Source: Clostridia bacterium (GTDB taxonomy: Bacteria > Bacillota > Clostridia > Christensenellales > Aristaeellaceae). Taken from it: a stretch of 64,000 nt of DNA. This document shows, in pieces, positions 52,168-61,134 of the stretch (its first letter is position 1; each line of letters starts with the position of its first letter). A model generated the notes under the pieces. The model worked only from the letters and a program-made list of their open reading frames with translations. It did no database searches and had not been told where the DNA came from. The translations under genes and the position numbers were made by a program. Where the stretch lies: positions 73,284-137,283 of the forward strand of contig JAFWSH010000006.1 in NCBI GenBank assembly GCA_017519405.1, read 5' to 3'.

Positions 52168-52836
52168 ATGAATGTATTTGACATCATCGGCCCCGTGATG
52201 ATCGGCCCCTCCAGCTCCCACACGGCGGGTGCGGTCCGCCTGGGACGCGTGGCCAACAAGCTGATCAACGGCCGGGGGCTTACGAGGGTGGAGATCACCC
52301 TCTCCGGCTCCTTCGCCCGGACCTACCGGGGCCACGGGACGGACCGGGCTCTGCTGGCGGGGATCATGGGCTACCACAGCTATTCCCCGGAGATCCGGGA
52401 TGCGCTGGAGATCGCCCAAGCCCGGGGCATCGACTATGCGTTCCTGAAGCGGGACATCAAGGGGGCGCATCCCAATACGGCCCTGATCCACTACTGGACG
52501 GAGGACGGGGACGAGGGCACCGTCCAGGGCGCCAGCATCGGCGGCGGCAACATCCTGGTGAGCCGGATCAACGGGATGGACGTTCGCCTGAGCGGCGAGA
52601 ACAATACCATCATCGTGATGCACCGGGACAAGCCGGGGGTGATCGCCGCGGTGACCCAGGTCATGCACTGGCAGTATGCGGACCTGAACATCTCCAGCTT
52701 CTACCTCTCCCGGGAGTCCCGGGGCGGGAACTCCATCATGACCATGGAGGTGGACAGCCTGCCGCCGGAGGACCTGATGGCGAAGATCCGGGAGATTGAC
52801 CATGTGACCAACGCGATCCTGGTGCGGCGGCTGTGA
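52168..52836 (+). CDS. sdaAB: L-serine dehydratase beta subunit
   Basis: 222 residues from ATG 52168 (AAGGAG nine bases upstream). It begins with FDIIGPVMIGPSSSHTAGAV, the SdaAB hallmark, and ends with an ACT domain (about 150-220), which binds serine in this family. With SdaAA it converts L-serine to pyruvate and ammonia in the cytoplasm. The alpha subunit follows 17 bases later. Complete and of normal length. Confidence 0.95.
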   Translation: MNVFDIIGPVMIGPSSSHTAGAVRLGRVANKLINGRGLTRVEITLSGSFARTYRGHGTDRALLAGIMGYHSYSPEIRDALEIAQARGIDYAFLKRDIKGAHPNTALIHYWTEDGDEGTVQGASIGGGNILVSRINGMDVRLSGENNTIIVMHRDKPGVIAAVTQVMHWQYADLNISSFYLSRESRGGNSIMTMEVDSLPPEDLMAKIREIDHVTNAILVRRL

Positions 52837-52853
52837 CAGCGGGAGGGACAGGC

Positions 52854-53741
52854 ATGCTGAGGTATGAATCCGTCAGTGAGCTGGTGGCGGCCGCCCGGGA
52901 CCGGGGCGTCCGGATCAGCGATGTGGTGCTGGAGGACCAGGCGGCGGTGATGGAAAAGACGCCCCTGGAGCTGTTTGAGAAGATGGAGATCGACCTGCAG
53001 GTGATGCGCAGCGCCATCGCCGACGGGGAGCGGGAGGGCCAGCGGTCCATGTCCGGCCTCACCGGGGGCGAGGGCTTCCGGATGAACCGGTATGTGGCGG
53101 AGAAGGACGGCGGCCTGTGCGGGCCTTTCCTGGGCAGGGCCATGGCCCACGCCCTGGCGGTGGCGGGCTGCAACGCGTCCATGGGCAGGATTGTGGCGGC
53201 CCCCACGGCCGGCAGCTGCGGCATCCTGCCGGGGTGCCTGATCAGCCTGCTGGAGGAGGGGCGCATACAGGAGCGGGAGGCGGTGATGGCCATGTTCACC
53301 GCCGGCGGCTTCGGCATGGTGATCGCCGGCCGGGCCAGCATCGCCGGTGCCCAGGGCGGCTGCCAGGCGGAATGCGGAAGCGCGGCAGCCATGGCGGCTG
53401 CCGCGCTGGTGGAGCTGATGGGGGGAACGCCGGATCAGTGCGCCGATGCCTGCGCCATCGCCATTGCCAGCCAGATGGGGCTGGTGTGTGATCCCGTGGC
53501 GGGGCTGGTGGAGATTCCCTGCATCAAGCGGAACGTATCCGGCCTGATGATCGCCTTCTCCAGCGCGGACCTGGCGCTGGCGGGGGTGGAGGCCCGGATC
53601 CCGGCGGACGAGTGTCTGGACGCCATGCGGGAGGTGGGGGACGCGCTGCCGGCGTCCCTGAAGGAGACGGCGGGCGGCGGCCTGGCGGCCACTCCCACCG
53701 GGCGCAGGCTGCAGGAGCAGGTCTTCGGCGGGGAAAAGTGA
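52854..53741 (+). CDS. sdaAA: L-serine dehydratase alpha subunit, iron-sulfur
   Basis: 295 residues from ATG 52854 (GGAGGG upstream). Cysteines in AGSCGILPG, QAECGSA and LVCDPVAG are the conserved iron-sulfur ligands of this family. It carries the active site and the oxygen-sensitive 4Fe-4S cluster, in keeping with an anaerobe. Normal length; forms an operon with sdaAB. Confidence 0.95.
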   Translation: MLRYESVSELVAAARDRGVRISDVVLEDQAAVMEKTPLELFEKMEIDLQVMRSAIADGEREGQRSMSGLTGGEGFRMNRYVAEKDGGLCGPFLGRAMAHALAVAGCNASMGRIVAAPTAGSCGILPGCLISLLEEGRIQEREAVMAMFTAGGFGMVIAGRASIAGAQGGCQAECGSAAAMAAAALVELMGGTPDQCADACAIAIASQMGLVCDPVAGLVEIPCIKRNVSGLMIAFSSADLALAGVEARIPADECLDAMREVGDALPASLKETAGGGLAATPTGRRLQEQVFGGEK

Positions 53742-53770
53742 GAAAAAAGTGAGAAACCGGCGCCCGTGCC

Positions 53771-54793
53771 TCAGGGAATCCTCAGCAGCAGGGTGCCGGT
53801 GCCGTAGGTGGTGATCCGCCGGGCCAGCCGGATCCGGAAGCTCCGGTATTCCTTGGCGGCGCTCGCCCCGCTGCCGGCCTGCTCCCGGAGGGAGGCCAGC
53901 TGGGCCTGGTTCTCGGGCAGGGGCTCGCATTTCACCACGGTGGGGGAGAGATGCCAGGCGGCGTAGTTGGTCCGGAAGGCGGTCAGCTTGTTGTTCTCGG
54001 CAAAATAGTATTTCTTGGTGTATACCTCCGACAGCGCCTCGCCCCGGACGGCCCGGGGGTAGGAGTCCAGGATGTAGATGCTCCCGTAGTCCAGGAACTG
54101 GCCCACCTGGAGGGCCATGCTGATGTAATGCCCCTGGCTGCCCATGTTGAAGGGCGCGCCGGTGGAGGGGGTGCCGCCGGATAGGGTGGCGAAGGTGATG
54201 GTGGCCTCGTCCAGCCCCTGCTCATGGAGGTAGTCCACCAGGTCAATGATCTCGCCCCAGTTCTGGGAGGGGTTGATGCGCCCCATGATGACGGCGCTGC
54301 CATCCACTGCCTTCACGGCGCTGATGAGGCTCTTGGCGCTGCCGGCCTTCTTCAGCCAGACCACCTGCTTCACCGTGCCCTTCAGGCGGGTGAGGGTCTC
54401 GTACTGGTCACAGATGGGCTCCGTCAGCCGGGACATGCGCTTGTAGTTGACGCCGAACTGGGCAGGGTTCTGGAAGTCGGCAGTGATGGTCATGACCTCC
54501 AGCAGCAGGGCGTCGCTTACCTCCGGGTCGGTGACGCGGAAGGCCATGGCCAGGCCGTTGTGCAGCGTGGCGGGGCCGCAGCCGTTTACCACAAAGCGGT
54601 CGTTTTTGTATTGGAAGGTGGAGGTGTCAAAACGGGGGTCCAGCTGGGAGATGATCCGGTATCCGGCCAGCTCCCGGTCGAAGGCGGTCCAGACGTGTCC
54701 GCTCTCATCCGTCTCCTCTGCCATCCCTGCGGACGTCAAAAGCAGGGCCACCATGAGGATGACCGCACACAGACGGCGCAGGACAGTGCGCAT
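53771..54793 (-). CDS. Secreted C39-like cysteine peptidase domain protein
   Basis: 340 residues from ATG 54793 (GGAGG eight bases upstream). Signal peptide about 1-24. Cys in NGCGPATLHNG (about residue 70), His in GSQGHYISM (about 230) and Asp in YILDSYP (about 250) fit the C39-like papain fold. It may cleave peptides or peptidoglycan cross-links outside the cell; no partner gene is adjacent. It converges with sdaAA. The assignment rests on the motif order only. Confidence 0.65.
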   Translation of the reverse strand: MRTVLRRLCAVILMVALLLTSAGMAEETDESGHVWTAFDRELAGYRIISQLDPRFDTSTFQYKNDRFVVNGCGPATLHNGLAMAFRVTDPEVSDALLLEVMTITADFQNPAQFGVNYKRMSRLTEPICDQYETLTRLKGTVKQVVWLKKAGSAKSLISAVKAVDGSAVIMGRINPSQNWGEIIDLVDYLHEQGLDEATITFATLSGGTPSTGAPFNMGSQGHYISMALQVGQFLDYGSIYILDSYPRAVRGEALSEVYTKKYYFAENNKLTAFRTNYAAWHLSPTVVKCEPLPENQAQLASLREQAGSGASAAKEYRSFRIRLARRITTYGTGTLLLRIP

Positions 54794-54881
54794 GAGCAAG
54801 ACCTCCGAACCAGAATTCAGAGGGAAGTGTACCATATATAGGACCGGAAAGCAAGAAAAACACCAAAATCTGCTCACAAAT

Positions 54882-54910
54882 GAAAAGAGACGCGGCACGA
54901 AGACCGCGTC
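54882..54910 (-). terminator. Terminator of the tRNA-like transcription unit
   Basis: On the minus strand GACGCGG, eight-base loop, CCGCGTC, then TCTTTTC. Confidence 0.7.
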
Positions 54911-54921
54911 CTGTGAGAAGA

Positions 54922-54993
54922 GGCGCGTGGACGGATTCGAACCCTCAACTACCGGAGCCACAATCCGGTGCTCTGCCATTGAGCTGCACGCAA
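54922..54993 (-). tRNA. tRNA-His (anticodon GTG), atypical or degenerate
   Basis: The anticodon arm (CCGGA, TTGTGGC, TCCGG) and D arm are standard. Three departures stand out: position 8 is C in place of U, the first acceptor pair is T-C, and the T stem has a G-G mismatch. A G at -1 facing C73, the tRNA-His identity pair, is present. No CCA is encoded. It may be a decaying copy or a tolerant functional one. Confidence 0.65.
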
Positions 54994-55000
54994 CAGGAAG

Positions 55001-55060
55001 TGCACAGAGCGGGATTTGAACCCGCAAGCCCTGGGGGCGCCGGTGTCTGAGGCCGGCTTG
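55001..55060 (-). pseudogene. 3' half of a tRNA-Leu (CAG), remnant
   Basis: From the anticodon arm to the 3' end the sequence looks like tRNA-Leu: loop CTCAGAC, a GC-rich variable arm, and a perfect T arm GCGGG-TTCAAAT-CCCGC. The 5' half is not a proper D arm: the stretch before the anticodon stem is about ten bases too long and unpaired. It may be a scar of an integrated element. Confidence 0.55.
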
Positions 55061-55212
55061 TTCAGTCCCGTCAGGGTACGGCAAAGGCCAGTGCAGATCA
55101 TGGGGCAGACTGCACTGCAGGAATTCAGGCGCAAGGGTCCGGCAGATCGGGTAAACGGTGCGTACCATCTGAATTCCTCCTCTCCTGACGTTTGATTCTC
55201 CGGTACGCCGCC

Positions 55213-55240
55213 ATCATAGCACCCCGCGGGGAATAAGCAA
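55213..55240 (-). promoter_or_regulatory. Promoter of the tRNA-like unit
   Basis: On the minus strand TTGCTT (55240-55235), 16 bases, TATGAT (55218-55213). The gene-free stretch 55061-55478 holds this, the sugar-operon promoter and little else that I can see. Confidence 0.5.
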
Positions 55241-55337
55241 AGAAACCTGCGGTATAATTCCTGCCGCCGAAATTGCCGGATGGGCGGCCCGTGTGAAAAC
55301 AACTTGAAATGTGTGGCATATTTTTACTGGAAGATAG

Positions 55338-55366
55338 TGGACAAGCATGGAAAATTGTGCTATACT
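55338..55366 (+). promoter_or_regulatory. Promoter of the sugar ABC transporter operon
   Basis: TGGACA at 55338-55343, 17 bases, TATACT at 55361-55366. About 100 bases of leader follow. Confidence 0.7.
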
Positions 55367-55478
55367 GCAACCCAGAGACGGATCGCACGAAAGGACTGGG
55401 TTTTTCCGGCTTTGCGTATTCCGTCAAGCGTTCAGTGCACCCCGAAAAACGAAAGGAGACGATGCCCCATGAACAAAG

Positions 55479-56486
55479 GTGATCTCTGTCCTGCTGGCTG
55501 CCATGCTGCTCCTGAGCTGCCTCTCCTTCGCCGTCGCTGACGAGGTGAAGACCTACCGGGTGGGCGTATCCATCTATCAGTTCACCGACAACTTCATGAC
55601 CCTGTACCGCAACGAGATCGAGGCGTACTTCAAAAGCCTGGAGACCGACACCGTCCACTATGAGATCATCATGGCCGACGGCAAGAACGACATGGCAGAG
55701 CAGACCAACCAGGTCCGCAACTTCATCACCCAGGGCGTGGACGTGATCATCCTGAACCTGGTGCAGACCTCCTCCGCGGACGCTGTGATTGACGAGATCG
55801 TGGATGCCGGCATCCCGCTGGTGCTGATCAACCGTGAGCCCCTGGCTTATGACGCTGACGGCAACACCCTCGACGAGGCCTATGAGGGCATCCTGAACAA
55901 CCCCACTGTGTGCTATGTCGGCGCTGACGCCCGTCAGAGCGGCACCTTCCAGGGCGAGATGGTGGCTGAGCTGGCCAACCATGGCGACATTGACGGCGAC
56001 GGCAAGATTTCCTACATCATGATCGAGGGCGACCCGGAGAACATCGACGCCCAGTATCGGACCGAGTTCTCCATCAAGGCGCTGAAGGATGCCGGTTACG
56101 AAGTTGAGTGCCTGGACGACCAGGTGGGCAACTGGGATCAGACCAAGGGCCAGGAGCTGTGCGCAAATGCGCTGACCTCCTATGGCTACAAGGTTGAGGT
56201 CGTGTTCTGCAACAACGACGCCATGGCGCTGGGCGCTGCCACTGCCATCACCGCTGCGGGCCGCGTGGTGGGTGAGGACATCTACCTGCTGGGCGTGGAC
56301 GCGCTGGAGGAGGCCGTGGAGCTGGTGAAGACCGGTGAGATGACCGGCACCGTGCTGAATGACCACATTGGTCAGTCCCATAAGGCCGTGGATGTGGCCA
56401 TCAAGCTGCTCAACGGCGAGGAGATCGAGAACTACTACTGGGTTGACTATGTGAAGGTGAACAGCGAGTACGTGAACGCCCAGTAA
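55479..56486 (+). CDS. mglB: Periplasmic-binding-type sugar-binding lipoprotein/protein, start disrupted
   Basis: 335 residues of a sugar-binding protein of the galactose/glucose (MglB) type: TYRVGVSIYQFTDNFM, MADGKNDMAEQTNQV, GVDVIILNLV, CNNDAMALGAA and GVDALEEA. It feeds the MglA/MglC transporter next to it. The well-placed ATG at 55469 (AAGGAG upstream) is in the wrong frame and gives a 23-residue peptide; the receptor frame opens only at GTG 55479 with no good site. Two missing bases after AAA would restore a lysine-rich signal peptide. It is either a frameshift mutation, phase variation or a sequence error. Confidence 0.85.
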   Translation: MISVLLAAMLLLSCLSFAVADEVKTYRVGVSIYQFTDNFMTLYRNEIEAYFKSLETDTVHYEIIMADGKNDMAEQTNQVRNFITQGVDVIILNLVQTSSADAVIDEIVDAGIPLVLINREPLAYDADGNTLDEAYEGILNNPTVCYVGADARQSGTFQGEMVAELANHGDIDGDGKISYIMIEGDPENIDAQYRTEFSIKALKDAGYEVECLDDQVGNWDQTKGQELCANALTSYGYKVEVVFCNNDAMALGAATAITAAGRVVGEDIYLLGVDALEEAVELVKTGEMTGTVLNDHIGQSHKAVDVAIKLLNGEEIENYYWVDYVKVNSEYVNAQ

Positions 56487-56509
56487 AGCCGGCTTCTGTG
56501 CATGACCTC

Positions 56510-56546
56510 GGTGGGCGGGTCTCGTGTTGACTCGCCCACCCTTTTT
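56510..56546 (+). terminator. Hairpin between binding protein and ATPase genes
   Basis: GGTGGGCG and CGCCCACC, then CTTTTTG. It probably attenuates, giving more binding protein than ATPase and permease. Confidence 0.75.
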
Positions 56547-56578
56547 GTTCAGTATCTGTTGAGAGGGGGTATGCCGGA

Positions 56579-58090
56579 GTGTCCGAGTTTGTTCTTGAGA
56601 TGACGGACGTCTCAAAATCCTTCCCGGGAGTCAAGGCGCTGGATCATGCACAGCTGCGGCTCCGTCCCGGCAAGGTGCATGCGCTCATGGGGGAGAATGG
56701 CGCCGGCAAGTCCACGCTGATGAAGTGCATGTTCGGCATCTACAAGATGGACGAAGGGACCATTCTTGTGGACGGGAAGCCAGTAACCATCCACGATCCC
56801 ATGGAGGCCCTGAGAATGGGCATTGCCATGGTGCACCAGGAACTGCAGCCCATCCCGGCCCGCACGGTCGGAGAGAACATCTTTCTGGGAAGATATCCCA
56901 TGAAGAAAGTGCTGGGCTTCATTCCGGTGGTGGACCACAAAAAAATGTATGCGGACACTGCGGAACTGCTGCAGAAAGTTCGCATGACCTTTGATCCGAA
57001 GCAGAAGGTGGGCGAGCTCAGCGTTTCCCAGATGCAGTCCGTGGAGATTGCCAAGGCGGTCTCTGCCAATTGCCGGGTGCTGATCCTGGATGAGCCGACT
57101 TCCTCCCTGACGGCCAACGAGGTGGAGGCGCTCTTTCGGATCATCGAGGATCTCAAGGCGGAAAACGTGGCGATTGTCTACATCTCGCACAAGATGGACG
57201 AGATCCTGCGCATCTCCGACGAGGTCACCATCATGCGGGACGGCCACTACATCGGCACCTGGGAGGCAAGCGAGCTGACCACGGACAAGATCATCACCCA
57301 GATGGTGGGACGGGAGATGACCAACCTCTATCCCCACCGTGAAAACACGCCGGGTGAAGTGGTGTTTGAGGTGGAGGACTTTACCTCCATCAATCCGCGG
57401 TCCTTCCGCCATGTCTCGTTTTCCCTGCGCCGTGGAGAAATCCTGGGCGTGGGCGGCCTGGTCGGCGCTCAGCGCACCGAGCTGATGGAGGGACTCTTCG
57501 GCATTCGCTCCCATACCACGGGCGTCATCCGCTACATGGGGCGGGAGCTGAGGATCAGCCGGCCCAAGGATGCCATTGACCAGGGCATTGCCATGCTCAC
57601 GGAGGACCGGCGCGGCAGCGGCATCATGGGTGTTCTTTCCGTTGCGGACAACATATCTGTTGCTTCTTTGTCCAAATACCTGGACTTTGGCATTGCCATC
57701 AACACCCGCAAAGTGGAAGAGCTGGTGCAGGACAACGTAGAGAAGATGAACATCAGGACGCCCTCGTCCCGGACGCAGATCAAATCGCTGTCCGGCGGCA
57801 ATCAGCAGAAGGTGCTGGTCGGACGCTGGCTTGCCAACAATCCGGAGGTGCTGATCCTGGATGAGCCCACCCGGGGCATCGACGTGGGTGCCAAATACGA
57901 GATTTACTGCATCATCGCAGACCTGGCCAAGCAGGGCAAGAGCATCATCATGATCAGCTCCGAGATGAGCGAGCTCATCGGCATGTCGGACCGGATCATG
58001 GTGATGTGCGACGGCCGTGTCACCGGATTTGTGGAGGGCGATGAAGCCACCCAGGAGAATATCATGGCTTACGCCACGCAGTTTGAATAA
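56579..58090 (+). CDS. mglA: Sugar ABC transporter ATPase with two nucleotide-binding domains
   Basis: 503 residues from GTG 56579 (AGGGGGT eight bases upstream). Two ABC domains: the first with GENGAGKST (about 40-48) and ILDEPTSSL; the second with the usual degenerate Walker A region GLVGAQRTEL, signature LSGGNQQKV and ILDEPTRGID. This is the MglA/RbsA/XylG layout for monosaccharide import. The three genes follow each other in binding protein, ATPase, permease order. Confidence 0.95.
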   Translation: MSEFVLEMTDVSKSFPGVKALDHAQLRLRPGKVHALMGENGAGKSTLMKCMFGIYKMDEGTILVDGKPVTIHDPMEALRMGIAMVHQELQPIPARTVGENIFLGRYPMKKVLGFIPVVDHKKMYADTAELLQKVRMTFDPKQKVGELSVSQMQSVEIAKAVSANCRVLILDEPTSSLTANEVEALFRIIEDLKAENVAIVYISHKMDEILRISDEVTIMRDGHYIGTWEASELTTDKIITQMVGREMTNLYPHRENTPGEVVFEVEDFTSINPRSFRHVSFSLRRGEILGVGGLVGAQRTELMEGLFGIRSHTTGVIRYMGRELRISRPKDAIDQGIAMLTEDRRGSGIMGVLSVADNISVASLSKYLDFGIAINTRKVEELVQDNVEKMNIRTPSSRTQIKSLSGGNQQKVLVGRWLANNPEVLILDEPTRGIDVGAKYEIYCIIADLAKQGKSIIMISSEMSELIGMSDRIMVMCDGRVTGFVEGDEATQENIMAYATQFE

Positions 58091-58107
58091 GGCAGGAGGA
58101 CGACAGC

Positions 58108-59142
58108 ATGCAGACCATATCCAAAGAAAATGAAAAAGGCCGGACCCCCTTTATGCGCCGTGCGCTGAAGTTTGTGTCCGGCAACCCCATCGTGTTCCTG
58201 CTGCTGATTGCGGCAATCATCGTCGGCGCCTTGAAGGACAACTTCTTCTCCTGGGCCAACCTGTCCAACCTGGTCAGCAATACGGCAGTCCGGTTCCTGA
58301 TCGCACTGGGCGTCTCAGGCTGCCTGATCACCAAGGGCACGGATCTTTCCGCCGGACGCCAGGTGGGCTTTGCCGCCGTGGTGGCGGGCATCCTCTGCCA
58401 GCGCGGCGACTACACCGGGCGCCTGTGGAAGTGGGCGCCGGAGATGAGCATCTGGCTGGTGCTGCTCATTACCATCGCGCTTGGCCTGGTCTGGGGCCTG
58501 ATCAACGGCCTCATCGTCACCAAGCTGCACGTGCCCCCCTTCATCGCCACCCTGGGCACGCAGACCATCATCTACGGCATCTCCCTGGTGATCTCGGACG
58601 CGCAGCCCATCGGCGGCTTCCAGAAGATTTACACCACCCTCATCAACGGCCGTGTGGGCAATGTGCGTTCCTTCCACCTTCCCTATCTGCTGTTTGTGGC
58701 GCTGGTGTTCGGACTGCTGTTCTATTTCATCTACAACTACACCCGCCACGGCAAGTACATGTACGCCATCGGCGGCAATGAAACCGCTGCGGAAGTCTCC
58801 GGCGTCAACACCACCACCACCCTGATGCGCATCTATGCTACCGCCGGCGTCATGTACGCCATCGCGGGCTATCTGCTGGCGGCCAAGTCCGGCGGCGCTT
58901 CCACCTCCATGGGCCAGGGCTATGAGCTGGAGGCCATCGCAGGCTGCACCATCGGCGGCGTCTCCACCACCGGCGGCATCGGAACGGTGCCCGGCATCCT
59001 GGTGGGCGTGCTGGTGTTCGAACTGCTGAAGATCATCCTGCAGTTCCTCGGCGTCAACCCCTATTACAACTATGTGGTGCAGGGCCTGGTGATCGTGCTG
59101 GCCGTGTCCCTGGACATCCGCAAGTACATTGCAAAGAAGTAA
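58108..59142 (+). CDS. mglC: Sugar ABC transporter permease
   Basis: 344 residues with eight to ten membrane helices. GTDLSAGRQVG near residue 75 and AIGGNETAAEVSGVN near 220 are typical of the MglC/RbsC family. It forms the membrane channel with MglA. GGAGG precedes ATG 58108 and 17 bases separate it from mglA. Substrate is probably a hexose, pentose or deoxy sugar, given the isomerase downstream. Confidence 0.94.
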   Translation: MQTISKENEKGRTPFMRRALKFVSGNPIVFLLLIAAIIVGALKDNFFSWANLSNLVSNTAVRFLIALGVSGCLITKGTDLSAGRQVGFAAVVAGILCQRGDYTGRLWKWAPEMSIWLVLLITIALGLVWGLINGLIVTKLHVPPFIATLGTQTIIYGISLVISDAQPIGGFQKIYTTLINGRVGNVRSFHLPYLLFVALVFGLLFYFIYNYTRHGKYMYAIGGNETAAEVSGVNTTTTLMRIYATAGVMYAIAGYLLAAKSGGASTSMGQGYELEAIAGCTIGGVSTTGGIGTVPGILVGVLVFELLKIILQFLGVNPYYNYVVQGLVIVLAVSLDIRKYIAKK

Positions 59143-59146
59143 GGCC

Positions 59147-59398
59147 ATGGACGACAGGGAAGAGAAACTGGCAGCCAGGGAGGAAGCACTGGCCCGCAAG
59201 GAACGGGAACTGGAGGAGCGGGAGCGTTCCCTCTCTCCCCTCTCCCGGGCGGTAAAAGCCAGAAAAGAGCAGCTCTATGACAAGGTGAAGCTGACCACCG
59301 GCCAGCTGGACTGGATCATCCGGATCACCTGGGTGCTTCTGGGCATTGTGGCGGTGCTGATCATCCTGGAGGCTGCCGGGATCTTCAAGCTTGGCTGA
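59147..59398 (+). CDS. Small coiled-coil protein with C-terminal membrane anchor
   Basis: 83 residues from ATG 59147, four bases after the mglC stop (AAGG upstream). Residues 1-30 are an E/R/K/A-rich coiled coil, and one membrane helix lies at about 58-78. No family recognised. It could tether or regulate the transporter; this is only suggested by its position in the operon. Confidence 0.6.
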   Translation: MDDREEKLAAREEALARKERELEERERSLSPLSRAVKARKEQLYDKVKLTTGQLDWIIRITWVLLGIVAVLIILEAAGIFKLG

Positions 59399-59487
59399 GA
59401 GGACGGCGCCGGATGGCTCGCGAACCGGGAACGCCCCGCAATTCTTGCGCTTATTGATTCCGGACGGAAAAACCCGCCGGCAGGCAA

Positions 59488-59516
59488 TTGACGCCGGAAC
59501 AAAACCGTGGTAAACT
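59488..59516 (+). promoter_or_regulatory. Promoter of the sugar isomerase gene
   Basis: TTGACG at 59488-59493, 17 bases, TAAACT at 59511-59516. Confidence 0.7.
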
Positions 59517-59563
59517 CTCTGTCAGACAACTGGCCTACTCAAACAACAAGGAGGAGTTTTGCC

Positions 59564-61051
59564 ATGATGACCAACATCCCGGAAGTCAAGATCGGCCTTG
59601 TCGCCGTGTCCCGCGACTGTTTCCCGATCCAGCTCAGTGAGAAGCGCCGCGCTGCCATCGCCGCCAAGTGCGCCGAGCAGAAGCTGCCCGTGACCGAGAT
59701 CAAGGTGACTGTGGAAAACGAGCTGGATATGTGCAAGGCCGTGGAGGCCCTGAAGGCGGAGGGCTGCAACGCCGCCGTCGTATTCCTGGGCAATTTCGGC
59801 CCTGAGACCCCCGAGACCCTGATCGCCAAGTACTTCGACGGCCCCGTGATGTTCGCGGCGGCGGCCGAGGGCGACGGCGACATGATCAACGGCCGCGGCG
59901 ACGCCTACTGCGGCATGCTGAACTGCTCCTACAACCTGGGCATGCGCCACCTGAAGGGCTACATCCCGGAGTATCCCGTGGGCACCGCCTGCGACATCAC
60001 CAAGATGATCGCCGACTTCATCCCGATCGCCCGGGCCGTCATCGGCGTGCGCAACCTGAAGATCATCACCTTCGGGCCCCGGCCCCAGGACTTCTTCGCC
60101 TGCAACGCCCCCATCAAGGGCCTGTATGAGCTGGGCGTGGAGATCGAGGAGAACTCCGAGCTGGATCTGCTGGTGGCCTACAAGGAGCACGCCGACGATC
60201 CCCGGATCCCCGAGGTCTGCGCGGACATGCGCAAGGAGATGGGCGAGGGCCGCTACTACGAGGACATGCTGGTCCGCATGGCCCAGTTTGAGTTGACCCT
60301 GCTGGACTGGGCCGAGAAGCACAAGGGCGCCCGGCAGTATGTGGCCTTCGCCGACAAGTGCTGGCCCGCCTTCCCCTCCCAGTTCGGCTTTGAGCCCTGC
60401 TATGTGAACAGCCGCCTGGCCTCCCGGGGCATCCCGGTGTCCTGCGAGGTGGACATCTACGGCGCCCTGAGCGAGTACATCGGCGCCTGTGTGACCGGCG
60501 ACGCCGTCACCCTGCTGGACATCAACAACTCCGTGCCCCAGTACATCTATGACGAGGAGATCAAGGGCAAGTTCGACTATCGCCTGACCGATACTTTCAT
60601 GGGCTTCCACTGCGGCAACACCCCCGAGTGCAAGATGTGCGACACCCGTGCCATTAAGTACCAGCTGATCCAGCACCGCCTGCTGGAGCCCGCCGGCAGC
60701 GATCCGGACTTCACCCGCGGCACCCTGGAGGGCGACATCGCCCCCGGCGAAATCACCTTCTACCGCCTGCAGTGCGACTCCGAGGGCGTTGTGCGCGCCT
60801 ACATCGCGGAGGGCGAGGTGCTGCCTGTGGGCACCCGCTCCTTCGGCGGCATCGGCATCTTCGCCATCCCGGAGATGGGCCGCTTCTACCGCCATGTGCT
60901 GGTGCAGAAGCGCTATCCGCATCACGGTGCCGTGGCTTTCGCCCACTGCGCCAAGACCATGTTCGAGGTCTTCAAGTTCCTGGGCGTGCAGGACATTGGC
61001 TGGAACCAGCCCAAGTCCCTGCCCTATCCCACGGAGAATCCCTGGGCCTGA
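59564..61051 (+). CDS. L-fucose/L-arabinose isomerase-family protein
   Basis: 495 residues from ATG 59564 (AAGGAGGAG upstream). The N-terminal Rossmann-like half (VGLVAVSRDCF, AAVVFLGNFGPETPE) and the C-terminal barrel with D-I-N-N, FHCGNT and AFAHC fit the FucI/AraA-like superfamily. It may interconvert an imported aldose and ketose. Several members have other or unknown activity, so the substrate is open. It lies directly after the sugar transporter but has its own promoter. Confidence 0.85.
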   Translation: MMTNIPEVKIGLVAVSRDCFPIQLSEKRRAAIAAKCAEQKLPVTEIKVTVENELDMCKAVEALKAEGCNAAVVFLGNFGPETPETLIAKYFDGPVMFAAAAEGDGDMINGRGDAYCGMLNCSYNLGMRHLKGYIPEYPVGTACDITKMIADFIPIARAVIGVRNLKIITFGPRPQDFFACNAPIKGLYELGVEIEENSELDLLVAYKEHADDPRIPEVCADMRKEMGEGRYYEDMLVRMAQFELTLLDWAEKHKGARQYVAFADKCWPAFPSQFGFEPCYVNSRLASRGIPVSCEVDIYGALSEYIGACVTGDAVTLLDINNSVPQYIYDEEIKGKFDYRLTDTFMGFHCGNTPECKMCDTRAIKYQLIQHRLLEPAGSDPDFTRGTLEGDIAPGEITFYRLQCDSEGVVRAYIAEGEVLPVGTRSFGGIGIFAIPEMGRFYRHVLVQKRYPHHGAVAFAHCAKTMFEVFKFLGVQDIGWNQPKSLPYPTENPWA

Positions 61052-61063
61052 GAGGCGGACACC

Positions 61064-61100
61064 CGGGCGTCGCGCTGTTGACCGGCGCGGCGCCCTTTTT
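61064..61100 (+). terminator. Terminator after the isomerase gene
   Basis: GGGCGTCGCGC and GCGCGGCGCCC (one G-T pair) form an 11-bp stem, then T5. Confidence 0.9.
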
Positions 61101-61134
61101 ATCCAAAGATACAGAGAAAGTGGGACATTGATCC

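Noticed and set aside
55001-55094. A complete tRNA-Leu extending to 55094
   Set aside because: GCACTGG can pair with the 3' end with one mismatch, but the D region is about ten bases too long and unpaired, so only the 3' half is kept as a remnant.
59522-60946. A 474-residue frame antisense to the isomerase gene
   Set aside because: Shadow frame with repetitive V/L/H/G content and no start signal.
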